A stretch of DNA of 64,000 nucleotides from Casuarius casuarius (GCA_003342895.1 PTFA01000400.1:296857-360856); one strand, 5' to 3'; shown: positions 39,361 through 54,060, numbered from the stretch's first letter. Notes: a model not told the origin generated them from the sequence alone. A program made the numbers and translations.

Positions 39361-42300
39361 CTAAGAAACATAATACAAATGAGTGGTTTTGGCCACAACT
39401 AAATCATTCACCTTGTCAAGAGGCAAAAAAGTTATTTCCAATTCTATCTGCATTTGCTTTAATACAGACCTGTAGCTACTCCAAGTTATGTTCCTGTAAA
39501 ATCTAGATCTACGACCTGGATGACCAAAGTCTGCATCGACACCAAGAACGACAACACCCTCGGCAAAAGAAAGATGCCAAAAGCTTTCTGCACTTTAACA
39601 CTCCAGCGCTTTGCATGCAAGAAACAGGATTTAACGCTATCTTACTGTGAGTTTCTTTCAGGCAATCAGTTAGAATTTAAACATTGCATTCTTCATGGAA
39701 GTAACTCAGGTAAAATATCAAAAAATAAGCCCCAAATTCTTCACTCAGGTAAAAATTAAAAACCATTAAAGCCTGTCAGATTTTCTCCAAAGTATTAAAT
39801 ACAAAATCTTTTTTGAAAGAGAGAGGCATAACATTTTTCTTTTAATATTGAAAAAAGTTTCTATAATAATGACAAAAATTGAAATAACTATTATATAAAA
39901 AAATTATAAGTGGCAGATCATCTCTGAATCAGTAAGCAATGGAAATAAATGAAGTGACATTTTGCACCTATCAAGAAATGTTTATCATTAATTATTTAAC
40001 CAATTTTAAGTTAATTTTTATCATTAGATAATTACTGCCATGCAAAGCAATACAAATTCAGCTTCAGCTTATGGGCTTTATTCAAAAACTGTGGCCGTGT
40101 AATTGACGACGTTAACAAGCTTCAAAAAAACTAGAAGCTGATGTTTTGCAGTGTAATATAAATCATTACTTTAACAGCATGTAACAAAATCAGTGAAGTT
40201 ATATTTTAAATCATCTTTAATATTCTTTCGTAGAAAGATTTAAGTTAGGATAATGGGAGTATATCATTTACATTTTCCATTTCCATTTTCCAAATAGGAA
40301 CAAAACAAATACAAATAGTAGTAAATTGTCTGCTCAGACTTAAAAATGCCAATCTATTCTCTTTGGATTAGCTTCAGCTGTTGCTCCAAAAGTCCAGCCA
40401 GACCCTTCCCCAGGATGGAAGGGGTTTGGCACTGAAGGCAGAGCACCCTTCCTGCTCTAAGGAAGCTGCAGTTCAGCAGTCAGTGACACATTTTAGAAAT
40501 GTCTCTATACATTGCATCAATTTTTGTCACTCTGAACTGCAACAGCCCTCTTGCTATTTAAGGAAAGCTTCAAGCAGATACCCTTGAGCTGCTGAACAGT
40601 AATCCCCTGAAAGTACTTACACTGCCTCGTAACACCTTTTGCTAGTTAATATGTCATTAGCTACTGCTCAAATTAAAAGAAAAAGCAAAGCAAACAAAAA
40701 AAAAAACAGTATAAATATGCCAGATTTTTTGGAGTCCTTCAAAAGCATTGAACCGAATTTCGGAAAAAATAAAAATAAAAACATTTCAGATGTACTCTGA
40801 CAGCAGAGGAATGTACTTTGTGGATTCTGGAATGCCTTCAGAGCAGTTGGCATTATTAACAAAACTCTTTATACAAAAATAAAGTACATTGGTGCCCCTC
40901 TAAGAGCCAAACAGTGCAAACAAATGATTTTCCTAAATAAGGCTCGTGCCCTTACAGTCATCATGTGGGCCTTCAGCTTCCCTCATTCAGTGCACACATA
41001 AGGCTAGTGAAAGGACTGCAGAAATACAGGCCATGACACCTTCAGTATAATCATGGCATGAAGTTCTCAATGCCTCACACAGTGCCAAGTTGACATTGTA
41101 GCACAGATGTTGGCTAAGGCTTAATTTTGGATAAAAACAAAGCACTTAGATGTTTTAAGGGGGCATCTGGAAGGTACAAGGAGAACCACAACTGACTTCG
41201 GACAGCGACTGCCTGCCATTTGTTACCAGACTTCACAAGCTGGGGGTCTTGGTTCAATCTGTCAGAACAGCAATTGCACCCAAAATGATTTCTGCTTTCA
41301 TCTACATCTGACAGAGACATCATGTTGCCACAATACACACCATTAGCTTCTCTTAAGACTGTTGTATAGAAGAAAAATAGGTGGATATTTTTGCAGATTA
41401 TCTTTTCCATAAATTTAAAGTTGCCTAGAAAAAGAAATGGGTACTTGCATATATACAATAAAAACTTAATTAAGAAAGCGCATTCAAAATTCTCTTTGTT
41501 GATGATAATCACTAATAACTTTATTTTAATGACTCCATAATGCTGCTCATTCTCTCTGCTCTCTACCCAATTACATTTTTTGTGTTTCATGTATCAGGGA
41601 GAAATGACAGCTGCTCTTCCACTGAGCGCTGCAGTTGCTGGTGCATGCTCGTGGCATCTTAAGTGCTTCAATATCATCAGCATGTTTAGGTTAAAAGAAA
41701 TGCTACAGATTCAGCAAGCAAGGAGGCAAGGTTAGAAACAAGCTCTAAAAGTTTTTAAAGGAATTCAGTCCGTACAATGATTCATTTGCTTCTGTAGCCT
41801 ATTAAAACCTCCAGAGTTTGGGATTACAAGGGTCTGCACATTACTTGCTGAAGAGTGAGCATTTTCAGTTCCTAGTTAAAAAACAAATCTCTCCTGGATA
41901 GCTTTCTTACACAAAGTAATTCCTTCTAATATTACTTCAAACGTGTCTCATCTTGATAATTAAACTTGACCCACAAAACCAAGGGAATTTCATTTCTTAG
42001 CAAAAGACTAAGAATTCAGTCCAACACTGCATCGAAGTAGCAAGCCTTTGTGTTGGACTGCTGGCAAGAGGTCCTAGGAAGAATTTGGGATCTGCTAAAT
42101 CCATGCTCGCAATGTAGGAAAGCCACAGAGCGGTCCCTTCAACGCACAGTAAAGTCCATGTATTTTACAGGCACTTATTTTTCTATTATATGATGCAGAG
42201 TTATTTTAAACCTTTGCAGATCAGAGTGCTCTAAAGATGTGACTGTTCAGAGATTTGCTTACACTTTTATAAATCTACAACAATAAAAAAATAGCTAAGT

Positions 42301-42543
42301 AGTAGCTTTTTTATCTCCATGCTATCTCATTTTAGAGTAAAGCTGGAAAGAAGACCTATGGCAGCAGTTACTGCTTGACACATAATTAATTCATATAGAC
42401 ACATTCAAATGAGATGCCAGAGGTTTCCTTTTGTTTACCCTAGTTTTAAGTCTGGGAAATATATGACAGACTGCAACATATGCTATACTTCAGGATTCAT
42501 AAGAGTAACAGTTAACTATAGTCTGGAAATCCTCAAGACTTAC
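39361..42543 (-). other. RPTOR: RPTOR intron 2 (3.2 kb)
   Basis: This phase 1 intron has donor GTAAGTC and acceptor ATTATGTTTCTTAG. It is AT-rich, with A/T runs around 39780-40030 and 40670-40790. A 158-codon open frame on the minus strand at 41114-41590 has no recognisable domain and is probably chance. Nothing else supportable is seen. Confidence 0.9.
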
Positions 42544-42646
42544 CTATCCAACACTCCAGGCGGGCACAGGGAGTCGTCTTCACCACGTCGGGAGGATCCA
42601 CGCCGACGTTTAGGCACAAAACTAAGGCAACACTAACAGTCTTCAT
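42544..42646 (-). CDS. RPTOR: RPTOR coding exon 2 (residues 55-88 and first base of codon 89)
   Basis: This exon encodes [20 protein letters not shown] followed by [14 protein letters not shown], the first strand of the Raptor N-terminal conserved (RNC, caspase-like) domain. It is 103 bases: 34 codons plus one base, so it starts in phase 0 and ends in phase 1. The acceptor is TTATCTCTAG and the donor is a strong GATAG|GTAAGTC on the minus strand. The hydrophobic run [13 protein letters not shown] fits the buried first beta strand of a caspase-like core. The methionine at its start follows an intron and is internal, not an initiator. Several CpG sites at third positions (GTCGGC, CCCGAC, ACGACT) contrast with the AT-rich flanks. 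Confidence 0.97.
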
Positions 42647-45600
42647 CTAGAGATAAGAGACAATAAATGCTCACTTAGTGTAGGAAGTAATCAATTTTTA
42701 TTTGTGTTGGAATTTTACTACTACTATAACTTCTGAGAAATTTCAACTAAGCTTCATTATCTGCTCTTTAACACAGACTATTTTAAGCAAGACATGACTG
42801 ATTACATTCTTCCTTTTTTTAGTATACCAGTACTTAGATTTTACATTACTATTTTTATTATTATTTCTACAGCCTTTTCTTCAACTATACAGCATGGAAA
42901 TAGATATCACTGGACTTCTGCTAAGTATCTTAAATTAGTCAATGTCTAACTGGAATGTATTATTAATCTCAGTGAATGTGCTAGTCAGGGCTCCTGATTA
43001 ATATCAGAATATAGAATGCCCTTTCTAATATTATGCCCAAAAAAGAAATAAAGGGGGGGCACCTAAGCAACTAACCAAAACAAAAAAAATGTTTAGCCAA
43101 TGTTTTTCTGTTTTCTTCAGATCCCTGACACGTTACTTATCCTGCACGTGTCTTACACTTCTCTGAACTTGCAAGGTGTATTGTAGACAAGACTCTTAGT
43201 TAAGGGTCTCTTATAATTACCTAAAGTGTTGTTTTGTTGTTTTGTTATATTGCCATTTTCAGGAGCAGTCCTGTATTTTGCTGCCTTTTACTCTTTTGTC
43301 TGCAGTTCTGCAGCGGGAGAAGTTTCGGCAGGCAAAAGGGAGGGTCTGGGAGTCCACGTGCACACGCGAGATCCCCCCGCGCACGCCGTCTACACAGCGC
43401 ACAGAAGACGTGATGTCCTGAAGCTAATCCAAAGCTTCCCTTTCAATTCACCTTAAATGTTCACAAACTCCGGAGAGGCACCGAATCTGAAAATCCCAGC
43501 TGAATGTTTCTGACGGCGCCAACCCTTCGGTAACGACGTCGGTCATGTAGCCCCGGAGTCCCACTAGCTGTTATCTCACCGTCCTTTGAAACCGGCCTCC
43601 CTGTAAGAAACCTGGCCTGCTCAAACCTACAATTCCCAACTTAGTAACTGCTCCAAAACTGCATCAGACATCCAAAGCAATAGGTGCTACAAAAGCCCTG
43701 AAAGCAGCAGCGCTTTCCCGTTACAGGCACAAGCGTGTCCTGGGCTGGGCAGGCGGAGCGGGTCTCCGAATCCCAGCGTCCCCGTCACACCCAGCCTGCC
43801 TGGGACCCGAAAGGGGGACCACCAATAAAAACAAGGGCCGCAGGTTCACTACGGTGCTGTTTCTCTTCCAGTCAAGGCTGCAATAACGCCTAAGCCGCTG
43901 TCACGCACCAATTTGAGGAGTCTACGTAAGTGACAAGTTTGCGAGACGCGTGATTGAATCCGTCTCCGTTTCAGTCACTTCCGCTCATCTTTAGATCCTC
44001 ATTGCAAAACAAAAGTGAAGAAACCGCAGCATAACAAGTTTCTAACTTTGTTCCTCAATCAATGAGATTACTATAAACACAAGCAGCTTTTTAGTGAATG
44101 AAGTCCCTTTTGAGGGATTTATTTGTGCAGCAACAATTAAGAACATTTTCAAAAAATGTTTCCAAACAGAAAATTCAACTAGTGCCTTGGCTGCAAAAAA
44201 TACAATTCCATGTTCAAAGATATTACTATTAAAGTTGTATGCTGGAATCATGCCAAATGCATTTTCCCATGGATAACCAAAGCACGACGTCCCCAGGCAT
44301 CACGCAGGCCCCGTCGGCTTACCGGTGCCCCGAGGCAAGGCAAGCATTTCCACGAGTCTCCTCTCCGCACACCCTTCCCATCACAGCCACAGAAAGGTTA
44401 TAGACAAGGAAACTTAGGTCTTTAAAATCTGCCTTCATATACGATAAGATTCCGTTGTCAGAAACTCAGGTTACAAAAGCAAGCCACCCTATTTTCTGTT
44501 GCAGCTCTCGCCGAACACGGGGCTTCCCGGCGCGGCACGGACACAGCACGCCTGGGCTCTCCGGGCACGATGTCGCGGTAGTCTTATTTTGGGAGAAATC
44601 ACCACTTAGCACGGTCTTGCTGCTGATTCAATAAAACCAGCATAAAACTGATCAAGCAGCACATTTAGACGTGCTGCTATAGCCACAAGGGGCACCATGA
44701 ACACAGGAAAGCCAAATCTATCGATACCGTAGCTACCACCTAAGAGCAGCGTTAAACCAACTCTTAAACACCACAGCCGGTTAAAAATATTGTTTGAAAA
44801 TTATTATTTTGCAGCTTTATGCTCTTCTCTAAACTCTCCTTCACACCAACACCCAAACTGGATGAAGGAAAACTGGAGAAGGAGGCAGCAGCAGTGCGGC
44901 TCCCTGCATTTCCACCAGAAGTGCTCAGCGCGGAGCCACCCGCACCTCCTCGTCCCCAGGGTGCTCATTAGCATCCCGAACAGCAGGCAGAAAAAGAAAA
45001 AAGAAAACCCCAACCCCACTCTTACTGGAAAAGCTAGATCCACGTTAATGTATAATTTATGAAGAAACCAGAAACTGGAGCAGAGCGACACTGTTCACAC
45101 CGAGAAGGGGAGAAAAGGCTCCACACCAAGGCAAAGATTCGGCAGCCTCTGCTGACTCCTGCTCCGTCAAAGGGATCCTGCTGCAGAAAATCAGCAGCAA
45201 AGCTGGTTAACGGCTTCCCCCCAAGCCATGTTCTCGATAACGAAACCCAGCAATCACGGACGAGTTATTTATGCGGGTGCGACGCTAACGAGGACTAAGC
45301 GGCACTGTGCAGAGCGCAGGAGGAAGCGACGGCGGCTAACGGGAGGCTCCCTCGCCCCATCTCGAGGGAACGCTGCAAGGGCACTTCACGCGCTTGAGAA
45401 AACCCTCCGGACTGATCTGTTTAAAGAGAGGAGCAAGACACGTCAGAATGCTCTGATACTTATCAGATCTTTTTTCCCTGATGTAAGAAGTAACAGAGAC
45501 GTTTGCAGGCCAAAACGCATGAGCAAGTGCACGTGGGTCAGCTGAGCGGGTCCCCATTCGAAGTGCAGCAATGAACGAACACACACCTTTCATAAAACCC

Positions 45601-48600
45601 ACCCGATATGCCTAAACCATTAAGAGATACCCAGTTCCAGAAGAGGTTTTGCTTGACCTGCCTGTGGACCAGGCAAAGATAAGAAATATTTAACACAAGA
45701 TGATAAGCAGACAGCCCTTTACTGTTTCATGATATACCAACTATGTCCATTTGCAGAGATTGTTAACATTCAGCAGTATGAGCTGGGAAAAAAGAAAAAC
45801 CACAGAAGAGAACGCCCGACCGATACCAAACGGTTTGCACTGGCTGCGGAGGAGCTTCAGTCCGTGCCCGCACGCCGAGACGTCTTTGCGGTACCCTAAA
45901 TCTGCTAGGGATTCCCGCAGCCCCAGAAAGGACATTGAGCCGTAGAGCGTTACGGCGCACTAACACTCCTACAAGAAGCCATACGCTGGCAAACAGGCAC
46001 TAAAATCCAAAAGAAAATAAAGAAAACTACACATAGAAGGCAAAATAAGTTATTAGAAGTGAAAACGTACAAATCATTCTTCCAAGAGAAAACACTCTTC
46101 CAAACAATCTTTTCCATCTCATTTATCTACTGTTCCCCCTTTGTGGCCTAACGCTGCTTTATTTTTCAATATTTCACTAGTAATGTCTGATCTGTGGCTT
46201 ATGCTGTACATACCAATATTTATTTGCTATTCCCAAGTTTTGTGTTTTAAACAAGTATTTCTCCTTGAAAACAGGCAGTAAACTGGTAATGAAAAGTAAC
46301 AGCCAGCTAGGTGATCCCGCAGCCAGCGGGGTTCTCTCGCCTCCCTGCTCAGCTCCTCACGGAGCAGGCAACGCATCATACGTCGCGGTATCTGTCCTGC
46401 TCAAAGGGCACGTCTCCAGCAAGAAATACAGCTCTCACACTGCCCTCCGACTCCTGTTCAACATCTGTCCGTGATGTCGAATCATTACAAATCAAAAGAA
46501 AGACAGAGCCCAAAAAGTTGAATAATGCTTCTTGCATTTCTAAACTCTTCTGTAATACACAACCAGAAGCTTCAAAGCTGAGTAACACAACAAGTGCTAG
46601 GACATCCTCATCTGCCATTAACACACAGTGGAAGTTCTTTTCTACACGTCAAGAATACATCCACCTGAATACGTTTCAGTAGGATTTTGTCAAAATTAAG
46701 AAAGAAAACATGAGTATTTGGCATGCTTCTAGGAAAACCAATATCCAAAATGCTTTCTCACCAAAGGCCCAAGATCACAAGCACGAAAGGCTCCTAGAGC
46801 GGGCTCTTCAGCTGTACAGCACGCTTCGCATGGGGAAAAAGGTCCATAGCATTCACAGCTTTGTATTGCATGCAGTTAAAATGATTTAATAACTCTGGGT
46901 CAGAACTTGCAATACTTCAACAGCAAAATCCACTTGGTCAAAAAGCACTGTGAAGTAAGGATGTTGAATTCAAATGCAAAAATCTTTCAGAAATGAGAAC
47001 AAGCAAGCAGAGGTAGTTCTGTCTGTTATTATGCTAAAGAAGTTAAAAGAATTCCCAAAGATTATAAAAAGAGAATATTCCTTCACAGAAACCCTGCTGA
47101 CTGTAATATATTATTAAAACTAACACTTAAGAATAATTTTTATACATCATTTACCAAAACCATGGTTTATCAGTTTCTGATTTCCCAAATCGCTCAAGTC
47201 TCTTTTTCAAAGCTCAGTACAGCACTGTTTGTACTTCTCCCCGTGATGCTCTGGGTGAAAAGCTGTACAAATCTGTTAATCTAGTCAGCAGTGTCGCCGT
47301 TTCCTTTAGCTGACTCCACTAATCCAAGACTCTCCTGGAGTTCCTTGGTTGTGTGTTTTTTCTTCTAATTCATTAGATAAGTTACTGTTCAGAATTCTCC
47401 GAGCTTTTACATCTTCGTTGCTATCAATGATCTACCCAGCTTTTTTCCCTTAGCTTTGACAGGGGTAAGATGTCCCGCTTTGATCTGTAGCTGTATCAGA
47501 AGAGAGGATGCTTATTAAAGCACTTGACAGTGACATTTACATATTATGCTAAAGATCAGAGTTGTTTAAAGACTTTTGCATTCACCTCTTATTTCATTTC
47601 TAAACAAAATAGATTTGCAGATGAGACTAATGTAGCCTGCAGCTATTTGAAACCAAAATTAGTGCAATTTCGACAGTTATTTTCAGCTAGAAAAATGATT
47701 ACATTCAAATCACTGATTGAAAAAACAGAGGTTTTATCATCACAGGGAGCCTGAGTTGTTCTATTGTAACATACCTAAAGTAATTTCAGTCCAGACTGAA
47801 AATGAGACACCTGTTATCACCAGATACTAAATACTTGTTATAGATTAAATAAAAAAGGATAGCAACTGAGAGAGGCATGTAACCATTTTATCTTCTAATT
47901 CCACGACCACACGAGCAAGTCGGTCATAATGAATTTGCAAGGAATCTTGCATTTCGGGGTAAACCCCCCACCTAACACTTCGGAATGGACATTTCTAAAC
48001 CCATTAATATTTTAGTTCTACATTGCAATTTAAGCTGGAAAGTATCTGCTTAAAGCTTAGCCCTTCCTCGTCGGCTTGCTCACACAGCTATACGCAAAGA
48101 CAAACAAAGGTTTCTCGAGAGAGCGAGTCAGAGCAATCCCGCATTGCCAGGACTTGTCTCGATCCCAGGAGCAGGCAGCAGGGGAACCGATCCTCGCTGC
48201 AGAAACGGACTCCAGCTGCCGAGGCACTGCCCCTGGGGCAGCCGCTTATATCATCAGGTTCAAACTCGGTACCATTTTACACTGATTTCACACCACAGTG
48301 TGAGAGGATTGAGAATCAAGTGTTTGTCTTTCTTTTTAACAGATCCTCCCTTTAGTGAGCCAAACACCGAAATAAGAGACACATGCCAGTCCTCACGAAA
48401 CCTCTCCAGCTCATCCGTAACACGTACAACATAGAACGTCCAGAAAGGAAGAGCTTGCAGTTTCAAGGAGGCTTTTATTTACAGTACAAGAGGAGTACAT
48501 CATTACGAAACAACTCAGCGTGCTTCTCCACAGAGATAAAAATAGAACGTAAAGGAAAACTGGAAGTTAACGTTAATAATTCAACACCTCTGCAGGTAGC

Positions 48601-50879
48601 CTTCAGCCATCTGGAGTCCAAAAGGTCAGTTCTTGCTGCGACTGTTGTGACAGCATATACTAGATTCCTAGATCAACTCCTTCGAGTGTTTGCTTTCCTT
48701 TTTTAACCTCTGTATGCTGCACTTCTGCTACAAAATCCCTTCAGAGATTTATGATGTCCAACATGCTCCCTGCTCCCAAGCCCTTGTTAGCCAGGGAACG
48801 CGGCTGCCACGCAGAGCTCAACGACAGGCAGCAACGCTAACGGCTCCTCACCACGCACACCCCAACTGCTGGCTTCACATCTCCTTCATAAGCACTTCCG
48901 AAGCTTGAAGATGCATATCCATTGGCAGTAGCAATGTAAGATATACATATGCACTTCTATTTACTTGCTCCGAGAACAGCGTGCACCTTCTCTGACTGTT
49001 TGGGAATAGCATCAATTGACACGATACGGCCCAGCGACCTCAGCTTCTGAAGGTGCCCTCAGAGATTAGAGGTAATTGTGCATGGCAGAACAGCTCTTAA
49101 GATTAAAAACTACACAGTCCAGGAGGCTGATTCACTCTGCCATAGCAAAGCATCAAAACATTGCTTTTAAAACACTGCTGAGTTGTATAGACCCAAAATG
49201 GTGTTTCCTTGGCCCTGCTAATCATTCCTTTGAATCAGTAAGAAACAGTAGGAAGCAAATTATTTTACTTCTATTACTTTTTTGCTTCCTTTATAAAACA
49301 TGCAAAATGATCACCTAAAGACATTAGAAGATCTTCTTCCTAATTTGATCTGTGACCGCGGGTTTCCTCCTCAGCTGAGCGCAGCTCCATCCGCTTTGCA
49401 CTCTAGCCAGGCTTCTCCTCACCGCACCACTACATTCTCACGCCTTTCTAGCACCACCTTTAAAAAAGCATCCATCTTCCTATGCATTGACTTACCTCAT
49501 CTTCCTTAAAAACGATAATTTCCAATTATTCCTGGAAAATTACTTTTAGATCTTTAACAGCTCAATAGTCTATGCTACACAGTGAATAATGGGAGCAGGA
49601 ATCACACTGTCCCCTTTAAGTGGGGTCCCTGAGCTATGGCTAGCTTCATTAATTTTTTTTAAAAATAACAACAGTTTTCTGAGCATAGGGGAACAAATAG
49701 AAGAAAATGAATCAGAAAAAAGACGAGATCAAGTCAGTTATTTAAAATTGCATTAAACTGAAGAGTTAGGAAAGCAGAGATGAAGATGCCCGGGAGTGCT
49801 CGAGAGCCGTACAGAGCAGAACACCGTCCTCCCGCCTAATGAAACCAACCAGCTGATCACTTCAGGGACTCTAATTCCTCACTACTGATGTGCCCTGGAA
49901 GAACGGAGAGAAAGGAGGAACCACCGAGGGGGAAACAATCCAGCCTCTCTTCGAGAAGATAACGCGGTAGTTTGTGCCTCTTCCTGAAGCTGCCTCAGAC
50001 TAGATGGGAGTCAAGCGGGGAAGCCAGGAGCACCGAACCCACCCAGGTGACAGGACACGCAGGGAGCGATACAGGGGCTGGAATCGCCACTTCCTACCGC
50101 AGACTGTTCTGGGCACTTTTGGGGCACCGCTCCTTTCTTCTGCTCTGCAACGTGCCGCTAATCACACTGCCACCTCTCACTGCCCTCAACGACAGCTACC
50201 TCCTCCCGTAGATCACACAGCAAAAACAAATAAATAAAAATACCAAATTAAAAACATTGGTGAGGGTGTCACTGTGGGAGCCACTGGGACAAGGTAAAAA
50301 CCTAGCAAGGAGCACTTACTCTGCCAAGTGCCAGTGATACAGACTTACTACACCACCGGCTGTAAATCCTCCCTGTACGATAAAGGTGGTTATTGTACTG
50401 CACTCCCTCTCTGCGGGCACAAATAATATTTACAGGAAGGTTTCAAAGTCAAAAAAAAAGAAAAAGCTACAACAAAAGATGTGCTGGAGAGACTCTGACT
50501 TGCCGTGGGTTAAGAAGTGCTTCGGACATCCCGGGGAGACCCTAAAGGGAGCTGATCAAGCGCGGATCTACAACCTGTTCACGTTAGAGAGCAGCAGAGG
50601 TCAGGCTGGTCTCCATTTCATGCCTAACAGAAAACCAGAAAACTAATAGCACGGCTAATTCTCAGAAGCCCGGCTGTCCAGGATGAACCGAAAGACACAA
50701 CCGAAGGCATCTGGGCTAAAGAAGCACTTGCTCTTCTTCTACAGAAGGGGTAAGAAAAGCAGCAACGCAACCTAGGCATCATGCAGCTCTGTTCCAAAAG
50801 GGCAGAAGACAAGCAAGAAACCAGCTCAGGTACCCTGCTACCTTTAACGAGCAGGGCAAGCACAAGAGCAGAGGTCTTA

Positions 50880-51100
50880 GGAGATGAGCAGTGAGGAGCA
50901 GCCGCCCATGCGGAGAGGACCCCGGCCAGGTGAGCAGTGCTCCTCTAAAGGGCCCTGCGGAGCAGCGCGGGGCGAAGGGGCTGCACAGCGCAGCAACGGG
51001 AGCGAGAGGAGATCAGAGGGACGGGCGGCTGGGACGGGCAGGCGCAGAGCCGGTCAGCAGAGGCACGCCAGGTGGGCAGGCCGCGCCGCCGCACCGGTCA
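50880..51100 (+). other. CpG-rich intronic patch with a donor-like site
   Basis: I count about 21 CpG dinucleotides in 220 bases, far above the surrounding intron 1. The plus strand (antisense to RPTOR) contains CCGGCCAG|GTGAGCAG near 50925-50940, a good match to a 5' splice donor. The open frame at 50884-51210 has no recognisable domain. This could be an orphan CpG island or the start of an antisense noncoding RNA. It could also be a GC-rich patch without function. Confidence 0.35.
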
Positions 51101-53879
51101 CATTAAAGAATAACAAAAACAGATCGGTGTTAGTGATAAGTACTTCATTAAACGAGTTAAGAGACATTTACAGTACATTATTTGTAGAAGCAGAGAAGAA
51201 CATGACCTAAACACCAAATTTACATCTTATCAAGTTTATCAAATGTATTCAGAAATGCCAGTTAAAACTACTAGAGACAAAGAACAATCTCCCTCGATCA
51301 CCAGTGGCCACACTAAGCTGACAGCCACCTTCAGAAGCATTCAAGGGTAGAAGGACAGCACACCAGCAAGCTAATCAATAAAAAGTATCAGGGAAAAAAA
51401 AATCCACCAAACCCCGAAACTCCCCCCAAAAACCTACCTAATCCATGAAGACAAACAGAATGAAACTCCAAGCAAGCCTGCAAGCCTTGCAGTTCCCTAC
51501 CTACACGAACGTAGGGAAAGGAAACACAAGAACCAGAGAAGCATTAACAGCGCATTCCCAAAGAGTTCCCGCAACCTCCTGCCCCTCAGCCGCGGAAACG
51601 CACAGAATGCCAAAATAAGAAAGTGGTAGCTGTCAGCAGAACAGATGTTTCACAGTTTTCTCCACGAGAGCTTTATGGGGAGCAGCCTACCACCATCTGG
51701 CTATTTACCACTGCACCAGGGTGCTGGCAATGTTTATTAACATTTACCACACTTGAGAAATTAGACGAGAAACCTCATACAGCAATAAATATTTTTTAAT
51801 TGAAGTATGCAATTGACAGTAACAGTCCAGCACTCGGGCACATATTTCCAGGTGTATATTCTCTCCTTGCCTCCCATTCACAGGCCTTTCAAATTTCTAC
51901 AAGCATGTTAAACAGGCAGGCGGGAGGGGGAATTAGTCACCACAACATATATGTCGTAAGCAGCAATAAACAAATACTGCCCAGCTCCTCTGCCCAGTAC
52001 CATATGCTCAGCTCCCTTCAGCGCAGGAGGCTTTTGAAGGGGGGAGGAGCAGTCGCTTTCTGCCGCTCCATTTGCTAACGGCGAATTCTCTCCCCTAAAA
52101 TCAGCTTTGCAAGTGATAACGTTGTCAGCTCCTTTCCAACACGTTACACCGCATTTCTATCACTTATTACTCACATTGCAAATGTAATTACAGCCAAGTG
52201 CTCCCAGGGAGCTATTTAAGGGAATAAGTGTCCTGGTCATTTCTGTCTACCAAGACATTATGATTTTTCACTTACAAAAGCTATTTGCTTCCCATCAAAT
52301 TGGTAGAAGTAGGAATATCAAACTCGGAGCTTTGCAATGCTTAATATACTTTGCCTTTTCTAATCTTTAAAGATTGGCTTAAGCCAACGCACAAAGAAGA
52401 AAATCCGACTTGCTTCCAAGTTCCTAAGGGACAACGGAAAATTCCCTGTAGAGTTTCCTGGTCACGAAGGATGCTGGGGGAAAAGAGACTGATCAGACCC
52501 AAACGACTAGAAAAAGCGTGCAGCGAAGGATGTTTTTATTCTGTGGTCACTGACATTCCACAAATTAGAACGACTGATACATTCACAGACACAAGGTTTC
52601 ATCTCAATACTTTGTATCTTGAATAATAAAAGAAAACACATTTGAATGTGAAGTTTGGATGTAGCAGAACATCCAATTTTAATCCAAAATTGCCATGAAC
52701 ACGGCAGTAACTGATGCAAGTGAATGGTTATATCCACCACATACAGACCTCTCTACTAGCACAAACTTGAGCTTATCTAAGAGTTTGACTGCTGACTTCA
52801 AACAGCCTGTTTTCAAAGAAAAATAGTTTTAAGCTCAGTTTTAAGAACATGCAGACAAACGTATCTACAATTACACATTTACTCTGAGTGCTGAACCATC
52901 AGAAACAGGTAATACATTATCTTGCAAAAAGTCCTCAAAACAATATTGTGAAAAACATCACATCCTAAATATGCTCATTACGAGAAATTACGGAAACTAA
53001 TGGAGTTATTCTAATAATGCATTTAAGCTAGTTAAATACACCACAGAAGCTAAAGCCCAGCACCTTCCCCTAGCAAAATACCGAACCGCTGTATCATGCC
53101 TGCCATCAGTGCAGCCCAAGCATGACTGACACGATAGCAGTGGTACTGGAAGAGGTGAAGTGGGATGTTCAGGAGAAGCATGGGTTATATTGCCGGTAAC
53201 CACCAAATAATACTCGTTTTACATTCACTAGCTCTCAGCTGAAGTGAGAAAATTCTTGGACTGGGAGATTGACTGAGCTGAGATTTCAGTGTTTGCTGCC
53301 GTGTACCAGGATAAGGTCTTTTTCTTTTAAAACGTGTGATTAGCTATACTCTTCAGGGCTGTTAATCAAAGGCCTCTCTCTGCTTAGACATAAAAACATT
53401 TGCAGATAGTGGTAGATACAGCACAAGCTTCCTAACTCTATCCAGTCAATACCCGACCGCCTTAATTCAAAATGATCTTTGTTCTAAGAGAAGATACAAA
53501 TGCATAACTGTGATGCCAGTGCTCCTTACCTCTGGCAGGGGGTTCGCTTTGGGGCTTTTTGTTTTTGTTTTTTAAAGACATTTGTAAGGCAGCGGGTGCC
53601 CTACACTACTCACTCCATTCACACACCTCACTGAACAGCAACTGCCACTTTCAGTACTATTGAACTAAAGCGGATTTCAACCACTGACCTAGGAGAGAGA
53701 GACTCGCACCATTACCAGCTCTCAGGGCCATACTAGGAGTTCATTTTCGTACGAAGGGAAGCGTGGAGCGTACATAGCACTTGGTAGATCCCAGACTAAC
53801 CTACGGTTAAACACAACACAGCTTACAGTCCGCGATCACGTACAAACACAAAACAAACATTTAAGACGTAATTTCATTA

Positions 53880-54060
53880 TAACTTTAAGCCAACCTGTGC
53901 AGGCTGCTGCCCAGACGCGCAGCACCATCCTCGCCCTCCCCGCCGGGCTCCTGCCCCCGGCTCCGGTGCACAGGGAACGCGACCACCACGCTCGGCTCGG
54001 CCAGGCCCTCCGCTCCCTCCCAAGCGCAGGCGGCGGCTGAGCCACCTCCATCGCAGCAGG
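53880..54060. other. CpG-rich intronic patch
   Basis: This is a C-rich, CpG-dense stretch in intron 1 with sharp edges against AT-rich flanks. It has no clear splice or promoter motif and no recognised coding content. Confidence 0.4.

Noticed and set aside
41114..41590. 158-codon minus-strand open frame in intron 2, same strand as RPTOR
   Set aside because: I considered an alternative exon. No clean acceptor or donor in phase with exons 2 and 3 frames it, and the peptide is not part of known Raptor.
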